Positions 31,562-40,250 of a DNA stretch of 56,923 nt are shown in pieces (position 1 is the first letter of the stretch; every line of letters starts with the position of its first letter). The position numbers and the translations under genes were made by a program. The DNA comes from Opitutia bacterium. Its GTDB lineage: Bacteria; Verrucomicrobiota; Verrucomicrobiia; Opitutales; UBA953. The notes under the pieces are model-generated. The model saw only the letters and a list, made by a program, of their open reading frames with translations, made no database searches and was not told the DNA's origin. The stretch is taken from NCBI GenBank assembly GCA_947378845.1, contig CANCLQ010000005.1, forward strand, positions 1-56,923. Reading direction: 5' to 3'.

Positions 31562-33304
31562 ATGGAAAAACCACTGACCAAAAACGAGTTCATGAAAGCC
31601 GAAAAGCCCGACCTTTCGGGTAATATTCGTGCTACCCTCGCCGATCCCACCCTCGACCGCTTTAGCGGCGACGATGAGCAGTTCATCAAATTCCACGGCA
31701 TCTACCAGCAAGACGACCGCGACAAGCGTAAGACTGGAAAAGAATACTCCGTCATGGTGCGCACGCGCCAAACCGGTGGCATCGTGCCAGCCGCTCAGTA
31801 CCTCGTCTACGATCACCTCTCGAGTCAGTTCGCCAACGGCACCCTGCGCATCACCTCACGCCAAACTTTCCAATTCCACGGCGTGCTTCAAAAAGGTATT
31901 GGTCCTCTCATCAAGTCCATCAATGAAGCGCTGAGCTCCACTCTCGCAACCTGTGGTGACGTTAATCGCAACGTTACCGCCCCTTCCAATCCACCAATGG
32001 ACGACATCGGTATCGCCGTGGATGAAGATGCATTCACGATCACACGCGCCTTACTCCCTCGCACCACTGCTTATCACTCCATTTGGGTCGACGGCGTGCA
32101 AGTGGATCTCGGACTCGGTGAGAAAATCGCCAAGGCTCGCACCGCGGTAGACCAGGCGAATCCATACATGCCACCGCCTGCGGATTCTGATGAATCTGGC
32201 GCACCGGTCGACCCTCTCTACGGCAAGACCTACCTGCCCCGTAAATTCAAAACCGGTTTCGCGATTCCACCCAATAACGATACGGACATCTTTACCAATG
32301 ACATGGGCTTTGTTGCCATCATTGAGAATGGAAAACTTGTCGGCTACAATCTTCTCGTCGGCGGCGGCTTAGGCACCTCCCACGGTAACAAACTTACCTA
32401 CCCTCGTCTCGCCGACGTCATCGGTTTCCTTACACGCGAACAAGTCGTAGCCGTCGGTTCCGCCGTCATCGCTATCCACCGCGATTGGGGTGACCGCACC
32501 GATCGTAAACATGCTCGTATTAAATACGTACTCCAAGAAAAAGGCGTCGAATGGTTCCGCCAAGAATTAGCTCAACGTCTCGGTGCTCCACTTCCTGCCG
32601 CCAAGCCATTCCTGTTTAAAGGACAAGGTGATGCATTCGGTTGGTTCAAACAAGCTGACGGACTTTGGTTCCTCGGATTGTTCGTTGAAACGGGACGAGT
32701 CAAAGATCAAGGCGACTACAAACTCAAAACCGCACTGCGCACCATCGCCGAAAAATTTGGTCCAACTTTCCGACTCACTGCTACACAGAATTTAATTCTG
32801 TCAGATATTAAAGAAGCAGACAAAGCTGCCATTGAGCAAGTGCTACACAGTCACGGAACATCCATCGTCTTTAATCCAGGCCTGATCAAAGGTCGCGGTA
32901 TGGCTTGCCCTGCGCTGCCAACCTGCGGACTCGCCCTCGCCGAATCTGAACGCATCTTCCCTGCCTTCCTCGCTAAGATTGAGGCCGGTCAAGCCGCAGC
33001 AGGCATCGCTAACGAAGAACTCGTCGTACGCATGACCGGTTGCCCCAATGGCTGTGCCCGTCCTTACAACGCCGAAATCGGACTCGTTGGCAAAGCTCCT
33101 GGCAAATACAACGTGATGCTCGGTGGTAATCGCGAAGGTACACGTCTCGCACGCACCTGGAAAGAAGCGGTTCTCGCGGATGACATCACCGCTGGTATCG
33201 CCGAACTATTCAAGCAATACGCCAAGGAACGCAAAGCCGGCCAAGCATTTGGTGATTGGGCTAACGAAGCTAACATTTGGCCTGCGCCCACTACACAGGT
33301 TTAA
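31562..33304 (+). CDS. cysI: Assimilatory sulfite reductase haemoprotein CysI
   Basis: CysI reduces sulfite to sulfide at a coupled sirohaem/[4Fe-4S] site. The 580-residue protein contains two pseudo-repeats: LRITSRQTFQFHGVL near 95 and FRLTATQNLILSDI near 400. The cluster cysteines are ACPALPTCGLALAESER and TGCPNGCARPY near 450-495. Sirohaem-binding Arg/Lys segments are also present. There is no CysJ flavoprotein in the window, so electrons may come from ferredoxin or a distant partner. It is followed by cysH after 9 bp, leading a cysI-H-D-NC run. Confidence 0.95.
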   Translation: MEKPLTKNEFMKAEKPDLSGNIRATLADPTLDRFSGDDEQFIKFHGIYQQDDRDKRKTGKEYSVMVRTRQTGGIVPAAQYLVYDHLSSQFANGTLRITSRQTFQFHGVLQKGIGPLIKSINEALSSTLATCGDVNRNVTAPSNPPMDDIGIAVDEDAFTITRALLPRTTAYHSIWVDGVQVDLGLGEKIAKARTAVDQANPYMPPPADSDESGAPVDPLYGKTYLPRKFKTGFAIPPNNDTDIFTNDMGFVAIIENGKLVGYNLLVGGGLGTSHGNKLTYPRLADVIGFLTREQVVAVGSAVIAIHRDWGDRTDRKHARIKYVLQEKGVEWFRQELAQRLGAPLPAAKPFLFKGQGDAFGWFKQADGLWFLGLFVETGRVKDQGDYKLKTALRTIAEKFGPTFRLTATQNLILSDIKEADKAAIEQVLHSHGTSIVFNPGLIKGRGMACPALPTCGLALAESERIFPAFLAKIEAGQAAAGIANEELVVRMTGCPNGCARPYNAEIGLVGKAPGKYNVMLGGNREGTRLARTWKEAVLADDITAGIAELFKQYAKERKAGQAFGDWANEANIWPAPTTQV

Positions 33305-33313
33305 GAATCATAA

Positions 33314-34027
33314 GTGGCCAACCTCGACCCCAGTCAGATTCCATTACTCGACGCTAAGCTCACTGCTTACGCGCCGGTTGATCGTTTGCGCTGGGCTTCC
33401 GAGACTTTTGGTTCACGCGCCGGTATTGGCACCAGTTTTCAACCCGCAGGCATTGTCATTATGCACCTGGCAAAATCCGCCGGGCTTCCACTCAAGGCAT
33501 TCACACTTAACACTGGCCTACTCTTCCCCGAAACCTTGGCACTTAAACAGCAACTCGAGGAAGCCTTACAAATTTCCATCGAAGAAGTTCATCCTGCACA
33601 AACCGTCGAAGAACAAGCTGCGACCCATGGTGCAGAACTATGGAAACGTAATCCCGAAAAATGCTGCGAACTTCGCAAAGTGGATTCACTCGGTAAAAAA
33701 CTATTCGATCTCGACCTCTGGATCACCGGAATGCGCCGCGATCAAAGTGCAGAACGCTCTGCGACACCTTTACTCAGCCTTGCCGCTCGACCCGATAATT
33801 CCGACGTCTGGAAACTCAATCCACTCGTCGATTGGAGTCGCGACCAAGTATGGGCCTACCTCAAAGAACATAAACTTCCTCACAACGTCCTGCACGATCG
33901 CGGCTACCGCTCAATCGGTTGCTGGCCCTGCACCCAGCCTTCAAGCGGCAACGATGAACGCGGCGGTCGCTGGCCTGGTTTCGAAAAACGCGAATGCGGT
34001 ATCCATACTCAAAATAAAAAATCTTAA
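33314..34027 (+). CDS. cysH: Adenylyl-sulfate (APS) reductase type CysH
   Basis: CysH reduces activated sulfate to sulfite with thioredoxin or glutaredoxin. The 237-residue protein starts with GTG at 33314. Besides the catalytic Cys228 in ECGIH it has Cys117-Cys118 (KCCELRK) and Cys203/Cys206 (CWPC). These four Cys ligate a [4Fe-4S] cluster in assimilatory APS reductases and are absent from PAPS-specific enzymes. So APS is the expected substrate, although an APS kinase domain is encoded two genes downstream. The overlapping 302-codon frame on the same strand is a shadow. Confidence 0.93.
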   Translation: MANLDPSQIPLLDAKLTAYAPVDRLRWASETFGSRAGIGTSFQPAGIVIMHLAKSAGLPLKAFTLNTGLLFPETLALKQQLEEALQISIEEVHPAQTVEEQAATHGAELWKRNPEKCCELRKVDSLGKKLFDLDLWITGMRRDQSAERSATPLLSLAARPDNSDVWKLNPLVDWSRDQVWAYLKEHKLPHNVLHDRGYRSIGCWPCTQPSSGNDERGGRWPGFEKRECGIHTQNKKS

Positions 34028-34032
34028 TTAAC

Positions 34033-34854
34033 ATGTCACGTAACGCACAAAACGACCACCTGACGCGCCTCGAGCAGACGTCGATTCACATTTTCCGCGA
34101 AGCCTTCAGCAATTTCCGTTCCGTCTGTATGCCATGGTCAATGGGCAAAGACTCCAACGTGCTCATCTGGCTCGCTCGTAAAGCCTTCTGTGGAAAAATT
34201 CCGTTTCCTCTTTTACATATCGATACGACTTATGAGTTTCCCGAGATGTACGAGTTTCGCGAAAAGGCTAAAGCCATTCACGGTATCGATTTAATCGTTC
34301 GTATTAACGAAGACGCTATTCGTCGTGGGATCGGCTACGCCACTCACGACCCCGTCACCGTTACCCACGAATTAAAAACTGTTCCACTTAAAGCGGCGAT
34401 TGATGAATTTAAGTGGGACGCACTCGTAACCGGTATTCGTCGCGACGAAGATCCAACCCGTGCTAAAGAACGCTGGTTCTCACCTCGCACGGCCGAAGGC
34501 GTTTGGGAATATAAAGATCAGCCGCCTGAATTCTGGGGACAATTTGCGTCCACTGCTCCTGAAGGCGGACACGTTCGCGTACAGCCGCTCCTGGAATGGA
34601 CCGAGCTCGATATTTGGGAATACATCCGTCGCGAAAATATTCCTAACCCTACCCTCTACTACGCACGTAATGGTAAACGCTTCCGCTCACTCGGTTGCCA
34701 CCCCATCACTCACCCTGTCGATAGCCCAGCGAGTAATATCGATGAGGTGATTGCCGAACTTAAATCAACCCGCGTCAGCGAACGTGCGGGTCGCGCTCAA
34801 GACCACGTTGGTCGCAACTCCATGCAAGCCCTCCGTGCGAAGGGCTTCATGTAA
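34033..34854 (+). CDS. cysD: Sulfate adenylyltransferase subunit 2 CysD
   Basis: CysD is the catalytic subunit of ATP sulfurylase, making APS from sulfate and ATP with CysN. The 273-residue protein has the PP-loop PWSMGKDSNVLIWLARKAF (residues 33-51), FPLLHIDTTYEFPEMYEFR, VTGIRRDEDPTRAKERWFS, and the C-terminal region with GRAQDHVGRNSMQALRAKGFM, split by other family motifs. It is normal-length. The gap to cysNC is 14 bp. Confidence 0.96.
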   Translation: MSRNAQNDHLTRLEQTSIHIFREAFSNFRSVCMPWSMGKDSNVLIWLARKAFCGKIPFPLLHIDTTYEFPEMYEFREKAKAIHGIDLIVRINEDAIRRGIGYATHDPVTVTHELKTVPLKAAIDEFKWDALVTGIRRDEDPTRAKERWFSPRTAEGVWEYKDQPPEFWGQFASTAPEGGHVRVQPLLEWTELDIWEYIRRENIPNPTLYYARNGKRFRSLGCHPITHPVDSPASNIDEVIAELKSTRVSERAGRAQDHVGRNSMQALRAKGFM

Positions 34855-34868
34855 AACTTATTTCTGCT

Positions 34869-36770
34869 ATGTCCGCTCCCGCTTCTAAAATTTCTGCCAA
34901 CGTGAATCCTTCCACACTTTCTGAAAACGAAGACATGCGTAAAATGCACGTCGTCGTCGTAGGTCACGTCGACCACGGTAAGTCTACCTTCGTAGGCCGT
35001 CTCTTGCACGACACCGACTCCTTGCCCAACGGTAAGATTGAACAGGTACGCAAAAACTGTGCCGCCGAAGGCATGGATTTTGAATACGCTTTCCTGCTCG
35101 ATGCTCTCCTCGAAGAACAGGAACAAAACATCACCATCGACACGACCCGCATTTTCTTCCGCACCAAGAAGCGTGCCTATGCGATTATCGACGCCCCAGG
35201 TCACAAAGAGTTCTTAAAGAACATGGTAACGGGCGCCGCCAGTGCCTCTGCAGCCCTCTTGCTCATCGACGCCAGCGAAGGCGTTATGGATCAATCTCGT
35301 CGCCACGCATTCCTTCTTTCGCTTCTCGGCGTTAAACAGCTCGTCGTGCTCGTCAACAAAATGGACTTAGTCAAACACGACCAAGGCACATACGAAAAAA
35401 TCAAAACCGAATATTCGGCCTTCCTTAAATCGCTCGGACTCACCGCCGTTCACTTTATCCCAATCGCCGCTAAACACGGCGAGAATATCGTCACTCGCTC
35501 CGATAAAATGAAATGGTGGCAGGGACCTACTGTTGCGGACGCTCTTGATAATTTCCGGCACGAAGATGATTTAACGGGCCTCCCGTTACGTCTTCCTGTT
35601 TCCGACATCTATCGATTCGATCATCGTCGCATCGTTGCTGGCCGAGTGGAAGCTGGCTCCATCCGCCCTGGAGATGAACTCATCTTCCAACCCGGCGGTC
35701 GTCGCAGCGTTGTACGTACTTTCGAAGATTGGCCAGGACCCGAATCACGCGATGTCGCAGTGACGGGTGATTCGGTAGGCTTCACTCTCAGCGAACAAAT
35801 CTTCGTAGAGCGCGGTCAAGTCGCCGCACATCCCAGCAACCAGCCACGCGTGGGTCGCGAATTCCGTGCCCGTATTTTCTGGCTCGGCAAAGAGCCCCTT
35901 CAATTAAACAAGACCTACCGCCTGCGCCTACTCACGCAAAACGTACAGGCCGTGATTTCTAAAATCGAAAAAATCACCGACGCTTCAACTCTTGAATCCA
36001 TTCAAGCGAGCAGCGTGCCGCGCGACTCCATTTGCGAAGTGATTGTGCGTGCAACGCGCCCCGTTGCTTTCGACTTACACCACGAATGTGCTATCACTGG
36101 ACGCTTCGCCGTTGAAGATGCGGGTCGCATCAATGGTGGCGGCATCATCCTTGAAGCTCAGTCAGAAAACAATGCACGAGAAGGAAAGGTAACTGCCGCT
36201 GAGCGCACCGCTCGCTCGGGCCACCCTCCAGCTGTGATTTGGTTCACTGGTTTATCTGGCTCCGGCAAATCCACTATCGCTGAACTCGTCGAACGCAGAC
36301 TCTTTGATGCGGGTCGACAAGTATACCGCGTCGATGGAGATGATTTACGCACCGCACTGAATCGTGACCTAGGTTTCTCTGCTGCTGATCGCGCTGAGAG
36401 CGTACGTCGCGCCTCCGCTGTCGCTGGTTTATTTGCCAATGCGGGCCACATCTCGTTGGTGACTTTAATTGCACCCTTGGCTGCTGATCGTGCGAAGGCA
36501 CGTGCTGCTCTTGCCAATCACGCCTTCATCGAAGTCTTTGTCGATGCTCCTCTAGAAGTCTGCGAATCACGTGACGTCAAAGGACTCTACGCCAAGGCAC
36601 GTCGCGGCGAGATTGCTGAATTCACCGGCATCTCCTCCCCTTACGAGGCACCAGAATCTCCAGAGGTACATGTACGCACCGACAAGCTTTCAACCGATGA
36701 GGCTGTCCAACTCGTACTCAACGCCCTCGACAAGATTCTCCAATCTAAAGCCGAAGACTGGGAAGTTTAA
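34869..36770 (+). CDS. cysNC: Bifunctional CysN/CysC: sulfate adenylyltransferase GTPase and APS kinase
   Basis: The 633-residue fusion. The N-terminal CysN is an EF-Tu-like GTPase driving APS synthesis: VGHVDHGKSTFVGRL (near 31-45), DTTRIFF, IIDAPGHKEFLKNM, LVNKMDLV and two beta-barrel domains to about residue 430. The C-terminal CysC phosphorylates APS to PAPS: FTGLSGSGKSTIAELVERR (near 459-477), YRVDGDDLRTALNRDLGFS, ISLVTLIAPL and VKGLYAKARRGEI. The start is the ATG 14 bp after cysD; the N-terminal 25 residues are non-conserved. It ends 25 bp from the convergent umuC with a shared hairpin. Confidence 0.96.
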   Translation: MSAPASKISANVNPSTLSENEDMRKMHVVVVGHVDHGKSTFVGRLLHDTDSLPNGKIEQVRKNCAAEGMDFEYAFLLDALLEEQEQNITIDTTRIFFRTKKRAYAIIDAPGHKEFLKNMVTGAASASAALLLIDASEGVMDQSRRHAFLLSLLGVKQLVVLVNKMDLVKHDQGTYEKIKTEYSAFLKSLGLTAVHFIPIAAKHGENIVTRSDKMKWWQGPTVADALDNFRHEDDLTGLPLRLPVSDIYRFDHRRIVAGRVEAGSIRPGDELIFQPGGRRSVVRTFEDWPGPESRDVAVTGDSVGFTLSEQIFVERGQVAAHPSNQPRVGREFRARIFWLGKEPLQLNKTYRLRLLTQNVQAVISKIEKITDASTLESIQASSVPRDSICEVIVRATRPVAFDLHHECAITGRFAVEDAGRINGGGIILEAQSENNAREGKVTAAERTARSGHPPAVIWFTGLSGSGKSTIAELVERRLFDAGRQVYRVDGDDLRTALNRDLGFSAADRAESVRRASAVAGLFANAGHISLVTLIAPLAADRAKARAALANHAFIEVFVDAPLEVCESRDVKGLYAKARRGEIAEFTGISSPYEAPESPEVHVRTDKLSTDEAVQLVLNALDKILQSKAEDWEV

Positions 36771-36782
36771 GGATGAATTGAG

Positions 36783-36802
36783 TGAATGACTTCGGTCATT
36801 CA
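36783..36802. terminator. UUCG-capped hairpin between cysNC and umuC 3' ends
   Basis: TGAATGAC (36783-36790) pairs perfectly with GTCATTCA (36795-36802) around TTCG, the ultra-stable C(UUCG)G tetraloop on the plus strand. It covers the umuC stop codon. No T-run follows on either strand, so it is more likely a 3'-end-protecting or Rho-assisted structure than an intrinsic terminator. Confidence 0.5.
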
Positions 36803-38100
36803 TGAAACCGAATACGGGGCTTCTTGGCGTCCGACTTCGGTTTAGTTACTTCTTCTTTATTAGTTGAGGCCTCGGACTTTTGTTCGGATTTCCCCTGCCA
36901 ATTTCGTACTAATCCGGTGCTACCTGGACGCACCACCTCGCGCCCCAACTTAGCATTCAAGGCATCAACGGCTTTCATTAATCGACGCTTCGAGAGATCA
37001 ACGGGCGCACCCATTCCAGGAAGCATTTCTTGCACGGAGTCTGCTGGCGACAATCCCTGCAACAAAACACCCGCACGCTTATACCAATAGCCGTCGCGAT
37101 GGATACGAGCTAGCGCTCGACCAGCAGCCGCACAAATCGTGCGCGCATCATCCGTGGGCGGATCCAATATTTCAATTTCATCTGCTCGATACTGTTCTTG
37201 GTCCTGTCGGTGTTTATTAGTGCCAAAGAAAACGACAACGGAGGAAGCGACTAGACCATCTTCTCGAAGTTTCTCAGCTCCGCGTGTCGCATGTGTGGCA
37301 ATTGCCTCCTCCAAGTCTCGCAAGTCGGTAACCATACGACCGAAGGAACGTGAAACCATGATACTCTTACGTGCACCGGCGTCTTCAATGATTTCATGGC
37401 ATGCGACCCCTCTTAACTCGAGTGCGATACGTTCCCCTACTACGCCGGCTAAACGCCTTATAAATGCAGGATCTGCCTCGGCTAAATCGGCAGCCGACAA
37501 TATTCCGTGAGAACGAATACGAGCCGCTAAACCCGAACCCACACCCCAAATCTCTTTGGCGCCAATTCCTTTTAAGAAATTCATTCGTCCATCATAATCA
37601 TAAGGTACAACGATACAGCCGCCGCTTTGAATCTCTTTTTTGGCTCTCTCGTTCGCAATCTTGCACAAGACTTTCGTTGCACCCATTCCAATCGAGACCG
37701 CAATCCCCGTTCGCTTCAAAACATCCGCCCGTATTTTTTGGCCTAGCGTCAATGCATCGGCTTCCGACATATCTGGAAAACCTAAAAAAGCTTCGTCGAT
37801 CGAGTAAGGTTCAAAATCACGAGCGTGCTCGGCTAATACTGACATCACACGTTCTGAGAAATCACCATACACAGAAAAGTTTGATGAAAAAACTTTTATA
37901 CCGTGCGCCTCACAAACTCGACGCACGGAAAAGAATGGTGCGCCCATAGGAATGCCTAAAGCTTTTGCCTCCGAGGATCTTGCCACCACACACCCATCGT
38001 TATTCGACAGCACGACAATCGGGACGCCAATCAAGGTTGGGTCCATCGCCCGCTCACAAGAGGCGAAGAAATTGTTACAGTCTGCAAGGGCACGTAACAT
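36796..38100 (-). CDS. umuC: UmuC-type Y-family DNA polymerase V subunit
   Basis: UmuC is a translesion polymerase active in SOS mutagenesis. The 434-residue protein has LADCNNFFASCER with the first catalytic Asp (residue 7), VVLSNNDGCVVARS, the catalytic pair YSIDEAFL (near 100), and SIGMGATKVLCKIANE. The helix-hairpin-helix region reads LKGIGAKEIWGVGSGL, followed by the little-finger domain. A basic tail ends RFHE. No umuD gene is adjacent; it may be elsewhere or absent. A near-perfect LexA-type palindrome touches the start codon, so SOS control is likely. Confidence 0.95.
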   Translation of the reverse strand: MLRALADCNNFFASCERAMDPTLIGVPIVVLSNNDGCVVARSSEAKALGIPMGAPFFSVRRVCEAHGIKVFSSNFSVYGDFSERVMSVLAEHARDFEPYSIDEAFLGFPDMSEADALTLGQKIRADVLKRTGIAVSIGMGATKVLCKIANERAKKEIQSGGCIVVPYDYDGRMNFLKGIGAKEIWGVGSGLAARIRSHGILSAADLAEADPAFIRRLAGVVGERIALELRGVACHEIIEDAGARKSIMVSRSFGRMVTDLRDLEEAIATHATRGAEKLREDGLVASSVVVFFGTNKHRQDQEQYRADEIEILDPPTDDARTICAAAGRALARIHRDGYWYKRAGVLLQGLSPADSVQEMLPGMGAPVDLSKRRLMKAVDALNAKLGREVVRPGSTGLVRNWQGKSEQKSEASTNKEEVTKPKSDAKKPRIRFHE

Positions 38101-38116
38101 ATGAACATCTGTTCAT
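38101..38116 (-). promoter_or_regulatory. Probable LexA/SOS operator of umuC
   Basis: ATGAAC-ATCT-GTTCAT is a perfect palindrome with six-base arms, immediately upstream of the umuC ATG. Its core GAAC-N4-GTTC matches the LexA box of Gram-positive type. The position at the gene start and the SOS gene downstream support the call. Confidence 0.75.
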
Positions 38117-38163
38117 CTAATGATTCCCCTATCTTTACAAGGTAAAATCACCTAGGCACAAAA

Positions 38164-38188
38164 AAGGCGGGTCCTTACGGCCCGCCTT
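38164..38188 (-). terminator. Intrinsic terminator of cysK
   Basis: AAGGCGGG (38164-38171) pairs with CCCGCCTT (38181-38188). On the minus strand a T-rich run follows the stem, 20 bp after the cysK stop. Confidence 0.85.
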
Positions 38189-38207
38189 ATAGCGCTCGGA
38201 CTTCCGA

Positions 38208-39185
38208 TTAGGATGCGGTCAAGGCGGTAACCTCGGCACGAATCTTCTCAGCCAGAGCGGTCGAGAGGTAACGCTCACTTGGGCTGCAAGCGATCGTTAC
38301 GATGCGCTTACCCTTAAACTCTGGGCGCTTAGCCAACTGCAAGCAGGCCCAGATATTAGCGCCAGATGAGATACCAACGGCCAAACCTTCGCGGGCCGAA
38401 ACATCAAGTGCGGTAGCAAAAGCATCTTCGTTAGAAACTTGAATCACTTCGTCCAAGAGAGAGATGTCGCAATTCTTTGGTACGAAGCCGGCACCAATAC
38501 CTTGAATCTTGTGAGGTGCGGGTTGTACAGGCTGACCGCTGCGAGTCTGTGTGATTACAGGGCTTGCGGACGGCTCAACAGCAATGGCTAAGAATTTAGG
38601 ATTACGTCCCTTGATCACCGAAGCCACGCCAGTAATGGTTCCGCCGGTACCTACTCCAGCGACAATGGCGTCCACTTTACCTTCAGTATCTGCCCAAATT
38701 TCTTCGGCAGTTGTTCGACGGTGCACCTCAGGATTAGCTGGGTTGTCGAACTGCATTGGCATGTAAGCGTTGCTGCCTAACTCTTCGCGAAGTTGTGTCG
38801 CACGCTCAATCGCACCGCGCATACCTTTAGCACCAGGAGTTAAAACGATTTCGGCGCCCAACATACGGAGCAAGACGCGACGTTCAACCGACATGGTCTC
38901 AGGCATCGTCAGGATACAGCGGTAACCGCGTGCAGCTGCAACGAATGCTAAGGCGATACCGGTATTACCCGAAGTAGGCTCAACGATGATACCACCTGGC
39001 TTGAGGCGACCATCACGCTCAGCGGCCTCAACCATGGCACGACCGATACGGTCCTTAACGCTCGAGAGTGGGTTGAAATACTCGAGCTTCACCAAGACCT
39101 CAGCATGCAGGCCTTCAGTAACTTTATTTAAACGCACCAAAGGTGTACGACCAATGGTTTCGAGGACGCTTTTATAGATAGGCAT
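38208..39185 (-). CDS. cysK: Cysteine synthase CysK (O-acetylserine sulfhydrylase)
   Basis: CysK makes cysteine from O-acetylserine and sulfide, the end of the sulfate pathway encoded just upstream. The 325-residue PLP enzyme has the internal aldimine region KLEYFNPLSSVKDRIG (Lys near 43), EPTSGNTGIALAF (substrate loop), the phosphate-binding VGTGGTITGVASV and the C-terminal AVGISSGANIWA. It is independently transcribed on the minus strand with its own terminator, separated from the sulfate cluster by umuC. Confidence 0.95.
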   Translation of the reverse strand: MPIYKSVLETIGRTPLVRLNKVTEGLHAEVLVKLEYFNPLSSVKDRIGRAMVEAAERDGRLKPGGIIVEPTSGNTGIALAFVAAARGYRCILTMPETMSVERRVLLRMLGAEIVLTPGAKGMRGAIERATQLREELGSNAYMPMQFDNPANPEVHRRTTAEEIWADTEGKVDAIVAGVGTGGTITGVASVIKGRNPKFLAIAVEPSASPVITQTRSGQPVQPAPHKIQGIGAGFVPKNCDISLLDEVIQVSNEDAFATALDVSAREGLAVGISSGANIWACLQLAKRPEFKGKRIVTIACSPSERYLSTALAEKIRAEVTALTAS

Positions 39186-39247
39186 AGGATTAAAATGTGT
39201 GGTAAGTAGGTAATGATTGATGGATTACACCGAAAACTCTGCAACAA

Positions 39248-39268
39248 AAAACCCGGCATAACCGGGCA
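39248..39268 (-). terminator. Intrinsic terminator of infA
   Basis: CCCGG (39252-39256) pairs with CCGGG (39262-39266). On the minus strand a run of Ts follows the stem, about 25 bp after the infA stop codon and upstream of cysK. Confidence 0.75.
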
Positions 39269-39290
39269 AATTTGTCATAAATTAAAGGGA

Positions 39291-39554
39291 TTAGTACCTT
39301 CTCTTGGGCGGTTCAGACGGAGGACGAGGCGCAGGATCACGTAAGCGGAAAATAATACGGGCCTGGGTTAAATCTGACGGACTCATTTCCACCTTCACGC
39401 GATCACCAGGATTGATACGTATAAAATTCTTACGAAGGCGACCAGAGATGCGTCCCAAAACGACGTGCTTATTGGGGAGCTCAATCCGGAACATTGTGCC
39501 AGGGAGCACTTGTAGGATTTTGCCTTCGAGTTCGATAACGGGTTCTTCTGCCAT
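39291..39554 (-). CDS. infA: Translation initiation factor IF-1 with C-terminal extension
   Basis: IF-1 binds the 30S A site during initiation. From ATG 39554 the protein is 87 residues: the OB-fold core EGKILQVLPGTMFRIELPNKHVVLG, the conserved SGRLRKNFIRINPGDRVKVEMSPSDL, then an extra Pro/Arg-rich tail (RDPAPRPPSEPPKRRY) of about 16 residues beyond the usual 72. An ATG seven codons upstream is less likely. It is divergent from tadA. Confidence 0.95.
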   Translation of the reverse strand: MAEEPVIELEGKILQVLPGTMFRIELPNKHVVLGRISGRLRKNFIRINPGDRVKVEMSPSDLTQARIIFRLRDPAPRPPSEPPKRRY

Positions 39555-39628
39555 GCCTTGTATGGCTCTATCCATGCAGGGTTGAGCCCGGAGTCAATCA
39601 CTGTAGTGACAAACCATTCTACCCGCTT

Positions 39629-39642
39629 GCCACCTCGGTGGC
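39629..39642. repeat. Small hairpin GCCAC-CTCG-GTGGC in infA-tadA gap
   Basis: Five perfect GC-rich pairs close a four-base loop in the 106-bp divergent region. It could be part of the tadA leader, 18 bp before its ATG. Function is unknown. Confidence 0.35.
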
Positions 39643-39660
39643 GCTGTCAATTGTCCATCC

Positions 39661-40206
39661 ATGCAAGGTGAAAGCCCATCCGCCAAACCGGCACTCACCT
39701 GCCCTTTTGACAAGTTACGCCCATCACAGCTCGTACGCGATGATGCGTTCTTCATGTCACTCGCCTTCAACCTGGCCGTCGACGCCTGGCGCATCGATGA
39801 AGTTCCAATCGGAGCCATCATAGAACGTGGAGGCGAAATCATTGCCGCCGCTCACAATGAAGTGGAGCGCGCCAACGATCCTACCGCCCACGCTGAAATC
39901 TTGGCCATCACTCAAGCGGCTAAAAAAATTGGCGACTGGCGACTCAATGATTGCACCTTGTACGTCACCAAAGAGCCCTGCCCAATGTGCTCAGGCGCAA
40001 CTATCATGAGTAGACTGGGACGCGTGGTCTTTGCTTGGGGTGACCCAAAAATGGGCTGCCTAGGCGGCGCCACACCCTTGCACGCACTCCCTAAACTGAA
40101 TCACCGCGTCAATGTGACCACTAGTGTCCTCGAAGAACCTTGCCGAGAAATCCTCCAAGCGTATTTCAATTTGAAACGGGGTCGCGATTCAAACGCCTCG
40201 GCTTGA
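39661..40206 (+). CDS. tadA: tRNA-specific adenosine deaminase TadA
   Basis: TadA deaminates A34 to inosine in tRNA-Arg(ACG). The 181-residue protein has the zinc/proton-shuttle motifs HAEILAI (near 77) and PCPMCSGA (near 104-111) plus the C-terminal helix with LEEPCREILQAYF. The first 28 residues before DDAFFMSLAF are an unusual extension. ATG 39661 is the only good start candidate before the conserved helix, apart from the internal ATG of FFMSL, which would remove helix 1. Confidence 0.93.
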   Translation: MQGESPSAKPALTCPFDKLRPSQLVRDDAFFMSLAFNLAVDAWRIDEVPIGAIIERGGEIIAAAHNEVERANDPTAHAEILAITQAAKKIGDWRLNDCTLYVTKEPCPMCSGATIMSRLGRVVFAWGDPKMGCLGGATPLHALPKLNHRVNVTTSVLEEPCREILQAYFNLKRGRDSNASA

Positions 40207-40250
40207 CCTCTTCAGACATCCTCACTCGCTGACTTTAAATAACTTTATCC

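Noticed and set aside
33123..34031. A 302-codon frame overlapping cysI and cysH on the same strand
   Set aside because: Both overlapped genes are unambiguous, and the alternative frame has no recognisable domain; it is a codon-bias shadow.
36796..38116. A UmuD-type partner gene next to umuC
   Set aside because: Upstream sequence to cysK is only about 100 bp and contains the operator and terminator; no serine-protease-like frame is present.
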